Positions 1 to 5,212 of a stretch of 13,045 nucleotides of DNA are shown in pieces (positions within the stretch are counted from its first letter, which is position 1; each line of letters begins with the position of its first letter). The translations under genes and the position numbers were made by a program. Origin of the DNA: CAZFHP01 sp964519365. GTDB taxonomy: Bacteria; Babelota; Babeliae; Babelales; RVW-14. Location of the stretch: positions 1-13,045 of the forward strand of contig CAZFHP010000041.1 in the NCBI GenBank assembly GCA_964519365.1, read 5' to 3'. The notes below the pieces were generated by a model that saw only the letters and a list, made by a program, of their open reading frames with translations, had not been told where the DNA came from and searched no databases.

Positions 1-146
1 TATTAGCTTGTATTAACGGGCAGAGCGCAAGCCGGACGATTTTGTCAGAGACATGCAATATGTGTAATCGTAGGCGCCAGCGCGGTTGCCGTTTGCACAA
101 GCGTTCTTAATGGGTTTGCAAAGGGCTTGCCCTTGCTGCGGGGGGT

Positions 147-176
147 CCAGGGGGTGGTCGCATAACCACCCCCTGG
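147..176. repeat. GC-rich perfect inverted repeat
   Basis: A 12-bp perfect stem (CCAGGGGGTGGT at 147-158 and its complement at 165-176) encloses a 6-nt loop. It lies in a block (about 70-176) that is clearly more GC-rich than the rest of the window. No T-run follows on either strand, so an intrinsic terminator is unlikely. It reads as a REP-like palindrome or a fragment of a mobile sequence. Bases 1-306 hold no gene I can support. Confidence 0.7.
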
Positions 177-303
177 TATAGCCAAGAATATTTATAAAAA
201 CGGGATGTATCATCTTGTTCGCAAATCTTACATCGCCAAGAATATTATAGCCAAGAATCCCTGAAAAAACTGGATGCATCATCTTATTCGCAAATCTTAC
301 ATC
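177..303. repeat. Two 58-bp direct repeats, period 69 bp
   Basis: Copy 1 (177-234) and copy 2 (246-303) both begin TATAGCCAAGAAT and end CGCAAATCTTACATC, differing at about 8 of 58 positions. The 11 bp between them (235-245) repeat GCCAAGAAT, as if from a third partial copy. The 69-bp period is a multiple of three, so a minus-strand reading frame runs through both copies (peptide core DVRFANKM.HPVF). That frame overlaps the real gene at 362-997 and has no ribosome binding site of its own, so I treat this as repeat DNA, not a gene. Confidence 0.75.
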
Positions 304-306
304 TAC

Positions 307-341
307 AAAAAAATAGCCTCGTTCGTTTCCAAACGAGGCTA
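307..341 (-). terminator. Rho-independent terminator of the 362-997 gene
   Basis: Read on the minus strand, a 10-bp perfect stem (TAGCCTCGTT and AACGAGGCTA, 314-323 with 332-341) with an 8-nt loop is followed directly by seven T's (307-313). It lies about 20 nt past the stop codon of the minus-strand gene. This is a canonical intrinsic terminator. Confidence 0.92.
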
Positions 342-361
342 TACTCACGATTTTTTTATGC

Positions 362-997
362 TTATCCCAAATAATACCAACCAGCAGCAATCGTTGCTGC
401 AAGAGCACTCGCTGCAACGGTAAAACCAATTGCATATGACACCCAGTAGCCATTGATATCACTCATAATCTTTTGTTCTAGCTCTGCAATACTTCTTTGA
501 AGCTCGTCAAAACTATTTTGATCACAAGACGTTGTCTTGTTCATAACTTTTTGATACAAAAGATTGTAGCATTTTTGAAACTTTTTCTTGATCCCACGTT
601 CAAAGAAATCCCATAGATCTTTTTCTAAAAAAAGCAGCTCTATGTTTCTCTCACATGTTTTTAATTGAGCAAGAAGCTCAACTTCACGGCCTATTTGATC
701 ACAACTTTGCAGAAACAGTTCTTCGTCTGCAATTTTACCAACTTGTGATACACGCTCCAACAATAAATCTTGTGTCTTTCTCCAACTACGATCATCTTGA
801 AATACACGGAGAATATTGTTTTTAAGAACACGAGCACGATCGTTTAACATACTATTTTGCCCAGCAACACCGTGTTCGTTGCGAACATGAATAACAACGT
901 CTTTGCCTTGTTCTTGCATACCATACATATTTGAGAACGCACCCAATACAGAACAAACAGTCAGAATTTTAAGAAAACGACGAACATCGATAACCAT
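362..997 (-). CDS. Signal-peptide protein with C-terminal membrane helix, unknown function
   Basis: A 211-residue protein of no family I recognise. The N-terminus is signal-peptide-like: basic residues (VRR, 5-7), a hydrophobic stretch (about 9-22), then NMYGMQ (23-28), the same Gly-Met ending seen in other exported proteins here. The body (about 50-180) is charged and probably helical or coiled-coil, with Cys at 99, 115, 143 and 158. A hydrophobic, Ala-rich helix at about 184-208 sits almost at the C-terminus, so after export the protein may be anchored by its tail. The start is fixed by a strong ribosome binding site (CGGGGGAA, 1002-1009) five bases upstream of the ATG. A terminator follows at 307-341 and a promoter precedes at 1061-1089, so it is probably monocistronic. 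Role inferred only: envelope-associated or secreted lineage-specific protein. Confidence 0.85.
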   Translation of the reverse strand: MVIDVRRFLKILTVCSVLGAFSNMYGMQEQGKDVVIHVRNEHGVAGQNSMLNDRARVLKNNILRVFQDDRSWRKTQDLLLERVSQVGKIADEELFLQSCDQIGREVELLAQLKTCERNIELLFLEKDLWDFFERGIKKKFQKCYNLLYQKVMNKTTSCDQNSFDELQRSIAELEQKIMSDINGYWVSYAIGFTVAASALAATIAAGWYYLG

Positions 998-1060
998 TTA
1001 ATTCCCCCGAAAAATAGTTAAAAAACACACAAAAGATACACGATACTTTAACATCCTACT

Positions 1061-1089
1061 ATTTTAGCAAAGAGAGCTATAAAGCGCAA
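1061..1089 (-). promoter_or_regulatory. Candidate sigma70 promoter of the 362-997 gene
   Basis: On the minus strand, TTGCGC (1084-1089) and TAAAAT (1061-1066) are separated by 17 bp. The predicted start near 1054 gives a leader of about 57 nt before the ATG at 997. A second possible pair further upstream is TTGACA (1122-1127) and GATTAT (1100-1105) with 16 bp between. The sequence alone does not decide which is used. Confidence 0.5.
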
Positions 1090-1112
1090 ATACCCCCGAA
1101 TAATCAAACCAC

Positions 1113-1141
1113 TTGCGCCCGTGTCAAATATAAGTTACACT
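1113..1141 (+). promoter_or_regulatory. Candidate promoter of the toxin-antitoxin pair
   Basis: TTGCGC (1113-1118) and TACACT (1136-1141) are spaced by 17 bp. The predicted start falls at about 1148-1149, at the toxin ATG itself, and no Shine-Dalgarno sequence precedes that ATG. A short inverted repeat, GTTA-CACT-TAAC (1134-1145), overlaps the -10 box and could be an operator for the antitoxin. This is weak evidence from motif matches only. Confidence 0.35.
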
Positions 1142-1148
1142 TAACATT

Positions 1149-1481
1149 ATGGGTATCACAAAAATAATTTTCTACACAACAAATACAGGAAAACAACCGT
1201 TTTTTGATTGGCATACCACATTAGACAAAAAAACTAAAGCCATCATTCACACACGGCTAGCTCGAGTAAGACTTGGAAATCTTGGTAATTGCAAACCAAT
1301 TAAGGGAGTCTCTGGAATTTCTGAGATAAAAATAAACCATGGCGCAGGCTATCGTATTTACTACGGAAGAAAACATAAAGCAATTATCGTATTGTTAGTT
1401 GGAGGAAATAAAGGAAGCCAAAAAAAAGACATCAAAAAAGCTCAACAATATTGGCATGATTTTAAGGAGTCAAAACAATGA
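1149..1481 (+). CDS. higB: HigB/RelE-like toxin (addiction module killer protein, Gp49-like family)
   Basis: A 110-residue protein with the pattern of the short RelE/ParE-superfamily killer proteins usually annotated as phage-derived Gp49-like or HigB. It has an N-terminal strand (TKIIFYTT), PFFDWH (17-22), the basic helix ending RLARVRLGNLGNCKPIKG (about 36-53), SEIKINHGAGYRIYYG (58-73), IIVLLVGGNKGSQKKDI (79-95) and a C-terminal helix ending in YWHDF. Family toxins are ribosome-dependent mRNA interferases; activity here is inferred. The length is normal for the family. The next gene starts inside its last codons (ATGA overlap at 1478-1481), giving toxin-first order as in higBA. No Shine-Dalgarno is visible before the ATG, so the transcript may be leaderless. 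No frameshift or missing motif was seen. Confidence 0.9.
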   Translation: MGITKIIFYTTNTGKQPFFDWHTTLDKKTKAIIHTRLARVRLGNLGNCKPIKGVSGISEIKINHGAGYRIYYGRKHKAIIVLLVGGNKGSQKKDIKKAQQYWHDFKESKQ

Positions 1482-1798
1482 CAAAAAAAATATCGAAAAA
1501 AAAGAACCAAAAAAAAACATACAAAGACTATCAAGAATTACTTTACGAAGATCTAAAAGACCCCACCATTGCAAAGACATATCTTAATGAAGCACTCCAA
1601 GATGACGATGAACGCGTTATTCTGCTAGCATTAAAAGACGTTATTGAAGCCCAAGGCAAAGATATATCGGCCCTTGCTCGAAAATCAAACATAGAACGTC
1701 AAAGCATATATCGAATTCTTTCAAAAAAGGGAAATCCTCGCTGGACAAATATTAACGCATTACTCAAAACCCTCGGATACCACCTTCGAATAAAATAG
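1478..1798 (+). CDS. higA: HigA-like HTH antitoxin of the addiction module
   Basis: A 106-residue protein matching the antidote family paired with Gp49-like killer proteins. The middle shows DPTIAKTYLNEALQDDD (28-44), typical of the antidote N-terminal region. It is followed by an HTH: VIEAQGKDISALARKSNIER (55-74), then SIYRILSKKGNPRWTNINAL (76-95) and LGYHLRIK at the end. It should neutralise the toxin and repress the operon. The ATG overlaps the toxin stop by 4 nt, and the ribosome binding site AAGGAG (1464-1469) lies in the toxin gene, consistent with translational coupling. The first 14 codons are almost all Lys/Asn with A-runs of 7 to 9 bases, an unusual basic tail absent from the family core. 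No clear terminator follows. Confidence 0.9.
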   Translation: MTKKISKKKNQKKTYKDYQELLYEDLKDPTIAKTYLNEALQDDDERVILLALKDVIEAQGKDISALARKSNIERQSIYRILSKKGNPRWTNINALLKTLGYHLRIK

Positions 1799-1849
1799 AA
1801 ACGCCAAAGCACCCTACCAATAAGCTTATTAAAAAAATAAACAATTATT

Positions 1850-1889
1850 TTGAAAAATTATTGACAAATTAACTATAATCTATGTATCA
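1850..1889 (+). promoter_or_regulatory. Overlapping sigma70 promoter elements for an RNA gene
   Basis: Two interleaved pairs are visible. TTGAAA (1850-1855) with a perfect TATAAT (1874-1879) has an 18-bp spacer; TTGACA (1861-1866) with GTATCA (1884-1889) has a 17-bp spacer. Transcription would start at about 1886-1897. The imperfect palindrome at 1842-1863 overlaps both -35 boxes. The next plus-strand gene is pgk, far beyond a T-run, so the promoter most likely serves the structured RNA that follows. Confidence 0.6.
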
Positions 1890-2116
1890 TGAAAATATAA
1901 GCATGAAATTTAAACAGATATTTTAAACAGATGATCTTTAGAAATTTTTAAAAGTTTGATAGCCTCGAGCCTTAAAACTCGCAGTTTGCTATCAATACTC
2001 AGTGGATGGCGTACGGTCCAAGACTATTCTGATTTTCAGGTCCATTCTCTTGTAGAACGGACTCTGTTTTTTAGAGTAACCTTGTCTCCGCCACCACCTC
2101 ACTGAGTATTTTTTTA
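1886..2116 (+). ncRNA. Structured small RNA candidate, unknown family
   Basis: About 230 nt lie between a good promoter and a T-run (2109-2115), without a coding frame. The 5' part has an 11-bp direct repeat TTTAAACAGAT (1909-1919, 1922-1932). A hairpin GATAGC/GCTATC closes 1959-1992 around CGAG/CTCG. Then a long rod spans 1994-2110: an 11-bp perfect stem (AATACTCAGTG with CACTGAGTATT), an internal loop, TGGCG/CGCCA (2007-2011, 2089-2093), and an apical hairpin GGTCC-A-TTCT / AGAA-C-GGACT (2039-2063). The apical stem holds a G-U pair that would be C-A on the other strand, supporting plus-strand function. The outer stem followed by T's can serve as terminator. It lacks the SRP core and tmRNA features; a 6S-like RNA is possible but unproven. 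The end coordinates are estimates. Confidence 0.55.
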
Positions 2117-2146
2117 TTCTCTTTATTCTTGTTCCCGTTATTTTTG

Positions 2147-2947
2147 TTATTCTGGTTGCCCTTGAGCCTCGAGTACTGTTTTTTGCGTTTGAGCATCTGG
2201 CTTAAACGTAAGCGCTAAATGCTCTGGCAAATGTGGCCCATAGACAGGTAATGCTTGACCTTCAACAGAAGCCGTTTCAGGATCTTGTCCAGCTGTCACA
2301 GGAGCCTCGGCTGGCACCTCTTGAGATGAAAGCCCACGAGCGATAGCATCAAGCATTTCTTGAACACATACGTGAGCTCGATCTTTTGCTTTTGTTAAAG
2401 ATGCTTTCGTGCACGCAAAAACCTCACGATAATTTCTAACAATCGCAACCCAATGCTTCACAAAGCCAGGAATTTTGCACAGATCATCTTTTATACTATC
2501 ATGCCATGACTTTTTATCTGTTTGATTACAATATGCACGCAAAGCAAGTAACATGCTTGTAGCAACTGGCGCCCAGATATTTATGCCTAAAAGTGCACAT
2601 GATGCAACCAGATGAAAAAATCCAGCTAATAGTTCTGATCCAACACAAATAGCTATAGGCGTGAGTGTAATAAAAGCAACGACTTCCCAAATTTTTTCGT
2701 GCGTCATAATTGCCGTAATCGTCTTACGATTAATATTTAGAGACTCAAGATGTGACTTTAAAACTACAAGCTTTGCCTTAACCGTCGGGCCCGTTTTTTC
2801 TAACGCATGAGCAAGCTTTTCTTGAACTCGAAGCTTCTGCATGCCGTGAAGATTAGTCAATCCCAGGCTTACACAAAAAGCCAAAGTAACAAATCCCGTT
2901 TTAAAAATAGTCTTGAAAATAGTCTTAAAAAAACAATTCGTTTTCAT
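2147..2947 (-). CDS. Signal-peptide membrane protein, unknown function
   Basis: A 266-residue protein of unknown family. I start it at the internal Met (ATG 2945-2947) because GGGGGA lies 4 bases upstream; the longer frame from 2959 would begin in front of that ribosome binding site. The N-terminus is a signal peptide with a repeated segment (KTIFKTIFKTGF, 8-19, from a 12-bp tandem repeat in the DNA), a hydrophobic core and LHGMQ (33-37). Two hydrophobic helices lie at about 88-110 and 112-136. A charged region (140-200) and an acidic, Pro/Ala/Gln-rich tail (207-266) follow. It starts 32 bp after the preceding gene, so it is probably the last gene of a three-gene operon. It ends 30 bp from the convergent RNA candidate. 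Export to the envelope is inferred; function is unknown. Confidence 0.83.
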   Translation of the reverse strand: MKTNCFFKTIFKTIFKTGFVTLAFCVSLGLTNLHGMQKLRVQEKLAHALEKTGPTVKAKLVVLKSHLESLNINRKTITAIMTHEKIWEVVAFITLTPIAICVGSELLAGFFHLVASCALLGINIWAPVATSMLLALRAYCNQTDKKSWHDSIKDDLCKIPGFVKHWVAIVRNYREVFACTKASLTKAKDRAHVCVQEMLDAIARGLSSQEVPAEAPVTAGQDPETASVEGQALPVYGPHLPEHLALTFKPDAQTQKTVLEAQGQPE

Positions 2948-2979
2948 GATATCCCCCATATATGTTACGAATTTACGTT

Positions 2980-3804
2980 TTATCTTTTTCTTTTTTTGCT
3001 TGTGACTTTGCCCTTACCAGGACCATCTTTATCGTGATCATCTTTTCTGCCAAAACCACCTAAACGATATGCGCAATAACTTGGAACACCAAGATATCCC
3101 AACTTAACTAAAGCAGCAACAATAACCGATGCCGGTAGCGACCCGATAAGATACACCGCAAGAACACCTGTTAACGCTAATCCACCCAAGCCACCACGAC
3201 GCAAAACACTTTGAGTACTTTGCAAAGCACTTCTAAAGCCCGACAATCTTGAGGCTGGAGCACTTGGCGCTTGCTGTTCAACGTTAGCTAAACTCTCTGC
3301 TAATGCCTGTCGACCTTCCGGAGTCTGTAACGCTTGTGTTAAAAGTTCTTGCAGTTCAGGCGAGATAGCAGGAACAGAACTTGATACACTTAATGTGCTA
3401 GACGAACCTGACGACAAGCTTGAAACAGAGCTACAAGAAGAACTTGAGCTAGACGAAGAAGACGAACTTGACGATACACTCGGCGCAAAACTACTTGACG
3501 TAGAACTACTTGACGATACACTCGGCGCAAGGCTACTTAACGAACTCGACGAAGACGAACTTGAACTCGATGACGAAGACTCAACAATATCTCGTGGCCC
3601 TTCAGGATGAGCGCAACGTCTCTTTCTCGCACCCACTTGATGGTCCGTAAGACCTGATTTAGATACACCTCTTTTTTCATGCCCATCACCATCTTGCCCA
3701 GGCTTCATACCAAAAAGATTAGCTGAACCTATACTTGCAGCCAAAAGAGCGCTAACAAAAATAACATTTAAAAAATCACATAGTGTACGTTTACGTGTTT
3801 GCAT
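2980..3804 (-). CDS. Polyserine signal-peptide protein with C-terminal membrane segment
   Basis: A 274-residue protein, unknown family. The start is chosen at ATG 3802-3804, preceded by GGAGG at 5-bp spacing. Signal peptide: RKR near the N-terminus, a hydrophobic core (11-27) and ANLFGMK (28-34). A basic patch ARKRRC (59-64) precedes a low-complexity tract (about 76-150) that is overwhelmingly serine, with two similar blocks APSVSSSS. Serine is encoded by a mix of TCx and AGy codons, so the tract is not one simple nucleotide repeat. A helical segment PELQELLTQAL and a hydrophobic stretch (about 210-245) follow, and the protein ends in a very basic tail, TSKKRKR. It lies between two similar genes on the same strand with gaps of 96 and 32 bp. 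Such tracts can act as linkers or modified surfaces; this is inference. Confidence 0.83.
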   Translation of the reverse strand: MQTRKRTLCDFLNVIFVSALLAASIGSANLFGMKPGQDGDGHEKRGVSKSGLTDHQVGARKRRCAHPEGPRDIVESSSSSSSSSSSSSLSSLAPSVSSSSSTSSSFAPSVSSSSSSSSSSSSSCSSVSSLSSGSSSTLSVSSSVPAISPELQELLTQALQTPEGRQALAESLANVEQQAPSAPASRLSGFRSALQSTQSVLRRGGLGGLALTGVLAVYLIGSLPASVIVAALVKLGYLGVPSYCAYRLGGFGRKDDHDKDGPGKGKVTSKKRKR

Positions 3805-3900
3805 AATACCTCCATTTATTATGTCTGTAATACTATCGTTACGCCCTATCAAACAACTATCAAGCAATCACGCAAGTAATTACAAGCAATTACCCAATAA

Positions 3901-4683
3901 CTATTGAACAAGTGCAGGCGCACAATCAACAAAAACTTTCTGTAGCCAATTTAAATCAGCACACAATGGCAACGTAGGATCTACAATAATCGAACCATCT
4001 TTTACATAACCAAACATACCTGTAAGTACGCCCCATAAAAGCTGTAATCCTGTCTTACCCGTTTCAATACCAAAAGCAGCCGTCAAAGAACCTAACAACT
4101 CTCCAACAGTATTAACAGGATAACCCAACAAATGAAGCATTAATTTCACGGTATGAAATGTTACGGCTATCGTACCAATTGTTGCAGCAGCAGAAACTGG
4201 CCAAAAAACAACATCTTCTATTTTTTTAACAAATCGATCGCTCATGCGACCAAAAAATCCTGTAGCTTTCTTTTTATTTTTATTTCCAAACTTACCTAAC
4301 TGCTCCATCACACTTTCCATTGCTTTAATTCGAGCCATCATTAACTTTTGTTGCACCATATTAACCTTATTTTTGAGCTTATGCTTATGCTTAAGCATAG
4401 CCTTTAGGATCTCTTGCTTAAGATAGTCATCGACGGTTGTTGTACCAGCAACAGGTGCTTGAACAGGCGCTTGATCTAGATCGCCTTCTTGTTTGAAACT
4501 ATATGTTTCTGACATAGGTGCTTGCTTTTGGACAGCGTCTTTTGTTCCTGCAATATCGTCAATAGGCGCTTGCATTTCAGCATCAGGAACATTCTCAAGA
4601 CCCGGCATAGCACGGACCTGAGACAAGCCAGTTAAACAAATAAAACCAATAACAATCGCGTGTAAAAATTTCTTCGTTTCCAT
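3901..4683 (-). CDS. Signal-peptide protein with Lys-rich coil and C-terminal hydrophobic region, unknown function
   Basis: A 260-residue protein, unknown family. I start at ATG 4681-4683, which has a strong ribosome binding site (GGGGGGTG) 5 bases upstream; 28 further upstream codons in frame are unlikely to be used. Signal peptide METKK followed by a hydrophobic core (8-21) and QVRAMPG (22-28): here Ala replaces the Gly seen in its relatives. An acidic Gln/Ala/Pro region (30-80) repeats QAP at 38, 54, 71 and 75. A Lys/Met-rich probable coiled coil (88-150) is followed by hydrophobic helices (about 160-188 and 195-225) and a Cys-containing C-terminus. It is the first of three same-strand genes and is preceded by a long leader with hairpins (4684-4986). 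Function unknown. Confidence 0.83.
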   Translation of the reverse strand: METKKFLHAIVIGFICLTGLSQVRAMPGLENVPDAEMQAPIDDIAGTKDAVQKQAPMSETYSFKQEGDLDQAPVQAPVAGTTTVDDYLKQEILKAMLKHKHKLKNKVNMVQQKLMMARIKAMESVMEQLGKFGNKNKKKATGFFGRMSDRFVKKIEDVVFWPVSAAATIGTIAVTFHTVKLMLHLLGYPVNTVGELLGSLTAAFGIETGKTGLQLLWGVLTGMFGYVKDGSIIVDPTLPLCADLNWLQKVFVDCAPALVQ

Positions 4684-4728
4684 GATCACCCCCCGGCAAT
4701 AATAGATTAATAATATAACTCCACTATT

Positions 4729-4787
4729 TGAACTCACAGGCTTTTGAAAACACGGGAAAAACCCCAATACTCACAGCCCTGAGTTCA
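4729..4787. repeat. 8-bp inverted repeat in the leader of the 3901-4683 gene
   Basis: TGAACTCA (4729-4736) and TGAGTTCA (4780-4787) are perfect complements, extended by a few more pairs (AGGCT/AGCC) with a bulge. On the minus strand this would form a stem with a 43-nt loop, 45 to 104 nt before the start codon. It may be a regulatory hairpin in the mRNA leader; only the pairing is seen. Confidence 0.4.
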
Positions 4788-4859
4788 TATTTACCATAGC
4801 ACAAAAATAAAAGCCCCGCAAAGGCCCTTTATTCACATATATTTGTCACGTATTTTTAC

Positions 4860-4986
4860 AAAAAAAGCCCATATGAGCTAACAATTTAGGGGCCGATCAG
4901 AATGATCAGCCCCTAATAACCTCCACCTCCCCTATATACCCAATAAAGTTTTCTAATAAGAATACTCCTGGTCGAAGAGTAGATTA
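4860..4986 (-). ncRNA. Minus-strand leader or small RNA with attenuator-like hairpins
   Basis: From the promoter at 4993-5020 a transcript would start near 4986. It contains a 14-bp hairpin (4886-4916, loop 4900-4902) that pairs completely on the minus strand, including one U-G; on the plus strand the same position is a C-A mismatch. Six bases later a short hairpin (AGCTC-ATAT-GGGCT, 4866-4879, also with a U-G) is followed by seven T's (4860-4866), an intrinsic terminator shape. The RNA is either a stand-alone small RNA of about 127 nt or an attenuated leader of the operon starting at 4683. A good ribosome binding site (AGGAG, 4965-4969) precedes a 14-codon frame with an ATT start (4957 to 4913) that ends inside the large hairpin. 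Confidence 0.5.
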
Positions 4987-4992
4987 ATATAA

Positions 4993-5020
4993 ATCATAAT
5001 ATAAAATACTAAATTGTCAA
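4993..5020 (-). promoter_or_regulatory. Sigma70 promoter, minus strand
   Basis: On the minus strand, a perfect -35 TTGACA (5015-5020) is followed after 16 bp by TATGAT (4993-4998), five of six consensus bases. It points toward the hairpin-containing leader and the operon of secreted proteins, and away from pgk. Confidence 0.6.
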
Positions 5021-5093
5021 ATAATAAAACAAAAGAATTTAATTCCCGAATAATCGACATCTGGAAAATAAAACAAGCGCCCCGAGACACATA

Positions 5094-5126
5094 GATCGGG
5101 ATACGATCGGAATATGATTGGGATAC
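5094..5126. repeat. Three tandem 11-bp repeats upstream of pgk
   Basis: GATCGGGATAC (5094-5104), GATCGGAATAT (5105-5115) and GATTGGGATAC (5116-5126) abut exactly. The period is one DNA helical turn, so a regulator could bind the same face in each unit. They lie about 87-119 bp upstream of the pgk start. No regulator is identified. Confidence 0.6.
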
Positions 5127-5164
5127 ACAGAATAGACAAGAACACTAGAATCTATAAGCTAGGC

Positions 5165-5180
5165 ATATACATATGTATAT
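5165..5180. promoter_or_regulatory. Perfect 16-bp palindrome before pgk
   Basis: ATATACATATGTATAT is a perfect palindrome 33 bp before the pgk start codon, in the position of an operator or of a small hairpin in the leader. AT-rich palindromes arise easily by chance in such DNA, so functional weight is low. Confidence 0.35.
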
Positions 5181-5212
5181 CGCCCCAACTCACGTAATAA
5201 TGGGAGTCAGTT

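Noticed and set aside
13..462. Minus-strand open frame of about 149 codons
   Set aside because: It overlaps the well-supported 362-997 gene in another frame, crosses that gene's terminator and consists largely of the direct repeats and the GC-rich palindrome. No ribosome binding site precedes it.
1478..1587. Alternative frame in the toxin-antitoxin overlap (1399-1587)
   Set aside because: It is a shadow of the Lys-rich codons of the antitoxin; the ATGA overlap and family match fix the real frames.
1819..1830. AATAAGCTTATT palindrome as terminator of the toxin-antitoxin operon
   Set aside because: It is followed by A's, not T's, on the plus strand, and the stem is AT-rich and weak.
1959..1992. 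6S RNA identity based on GCCTTAAAACT
   Set aside because: The shared phrase is short, and the rod with internal loop lies 3' of it, not around it. I kept the call as an unknown structured RNA.
2037..2066. SRP (4.5S) RNA core, because of CAGGTCC
   Set aside because: The GGAA tetraloop and the AGCAG side of the SRP motif are missing.
3395..3610. Acidic plus-strand open frame opposite the serine tract
   Set aside because: It is the antisense of the low-complexity polyserine codons, a usual artefact.
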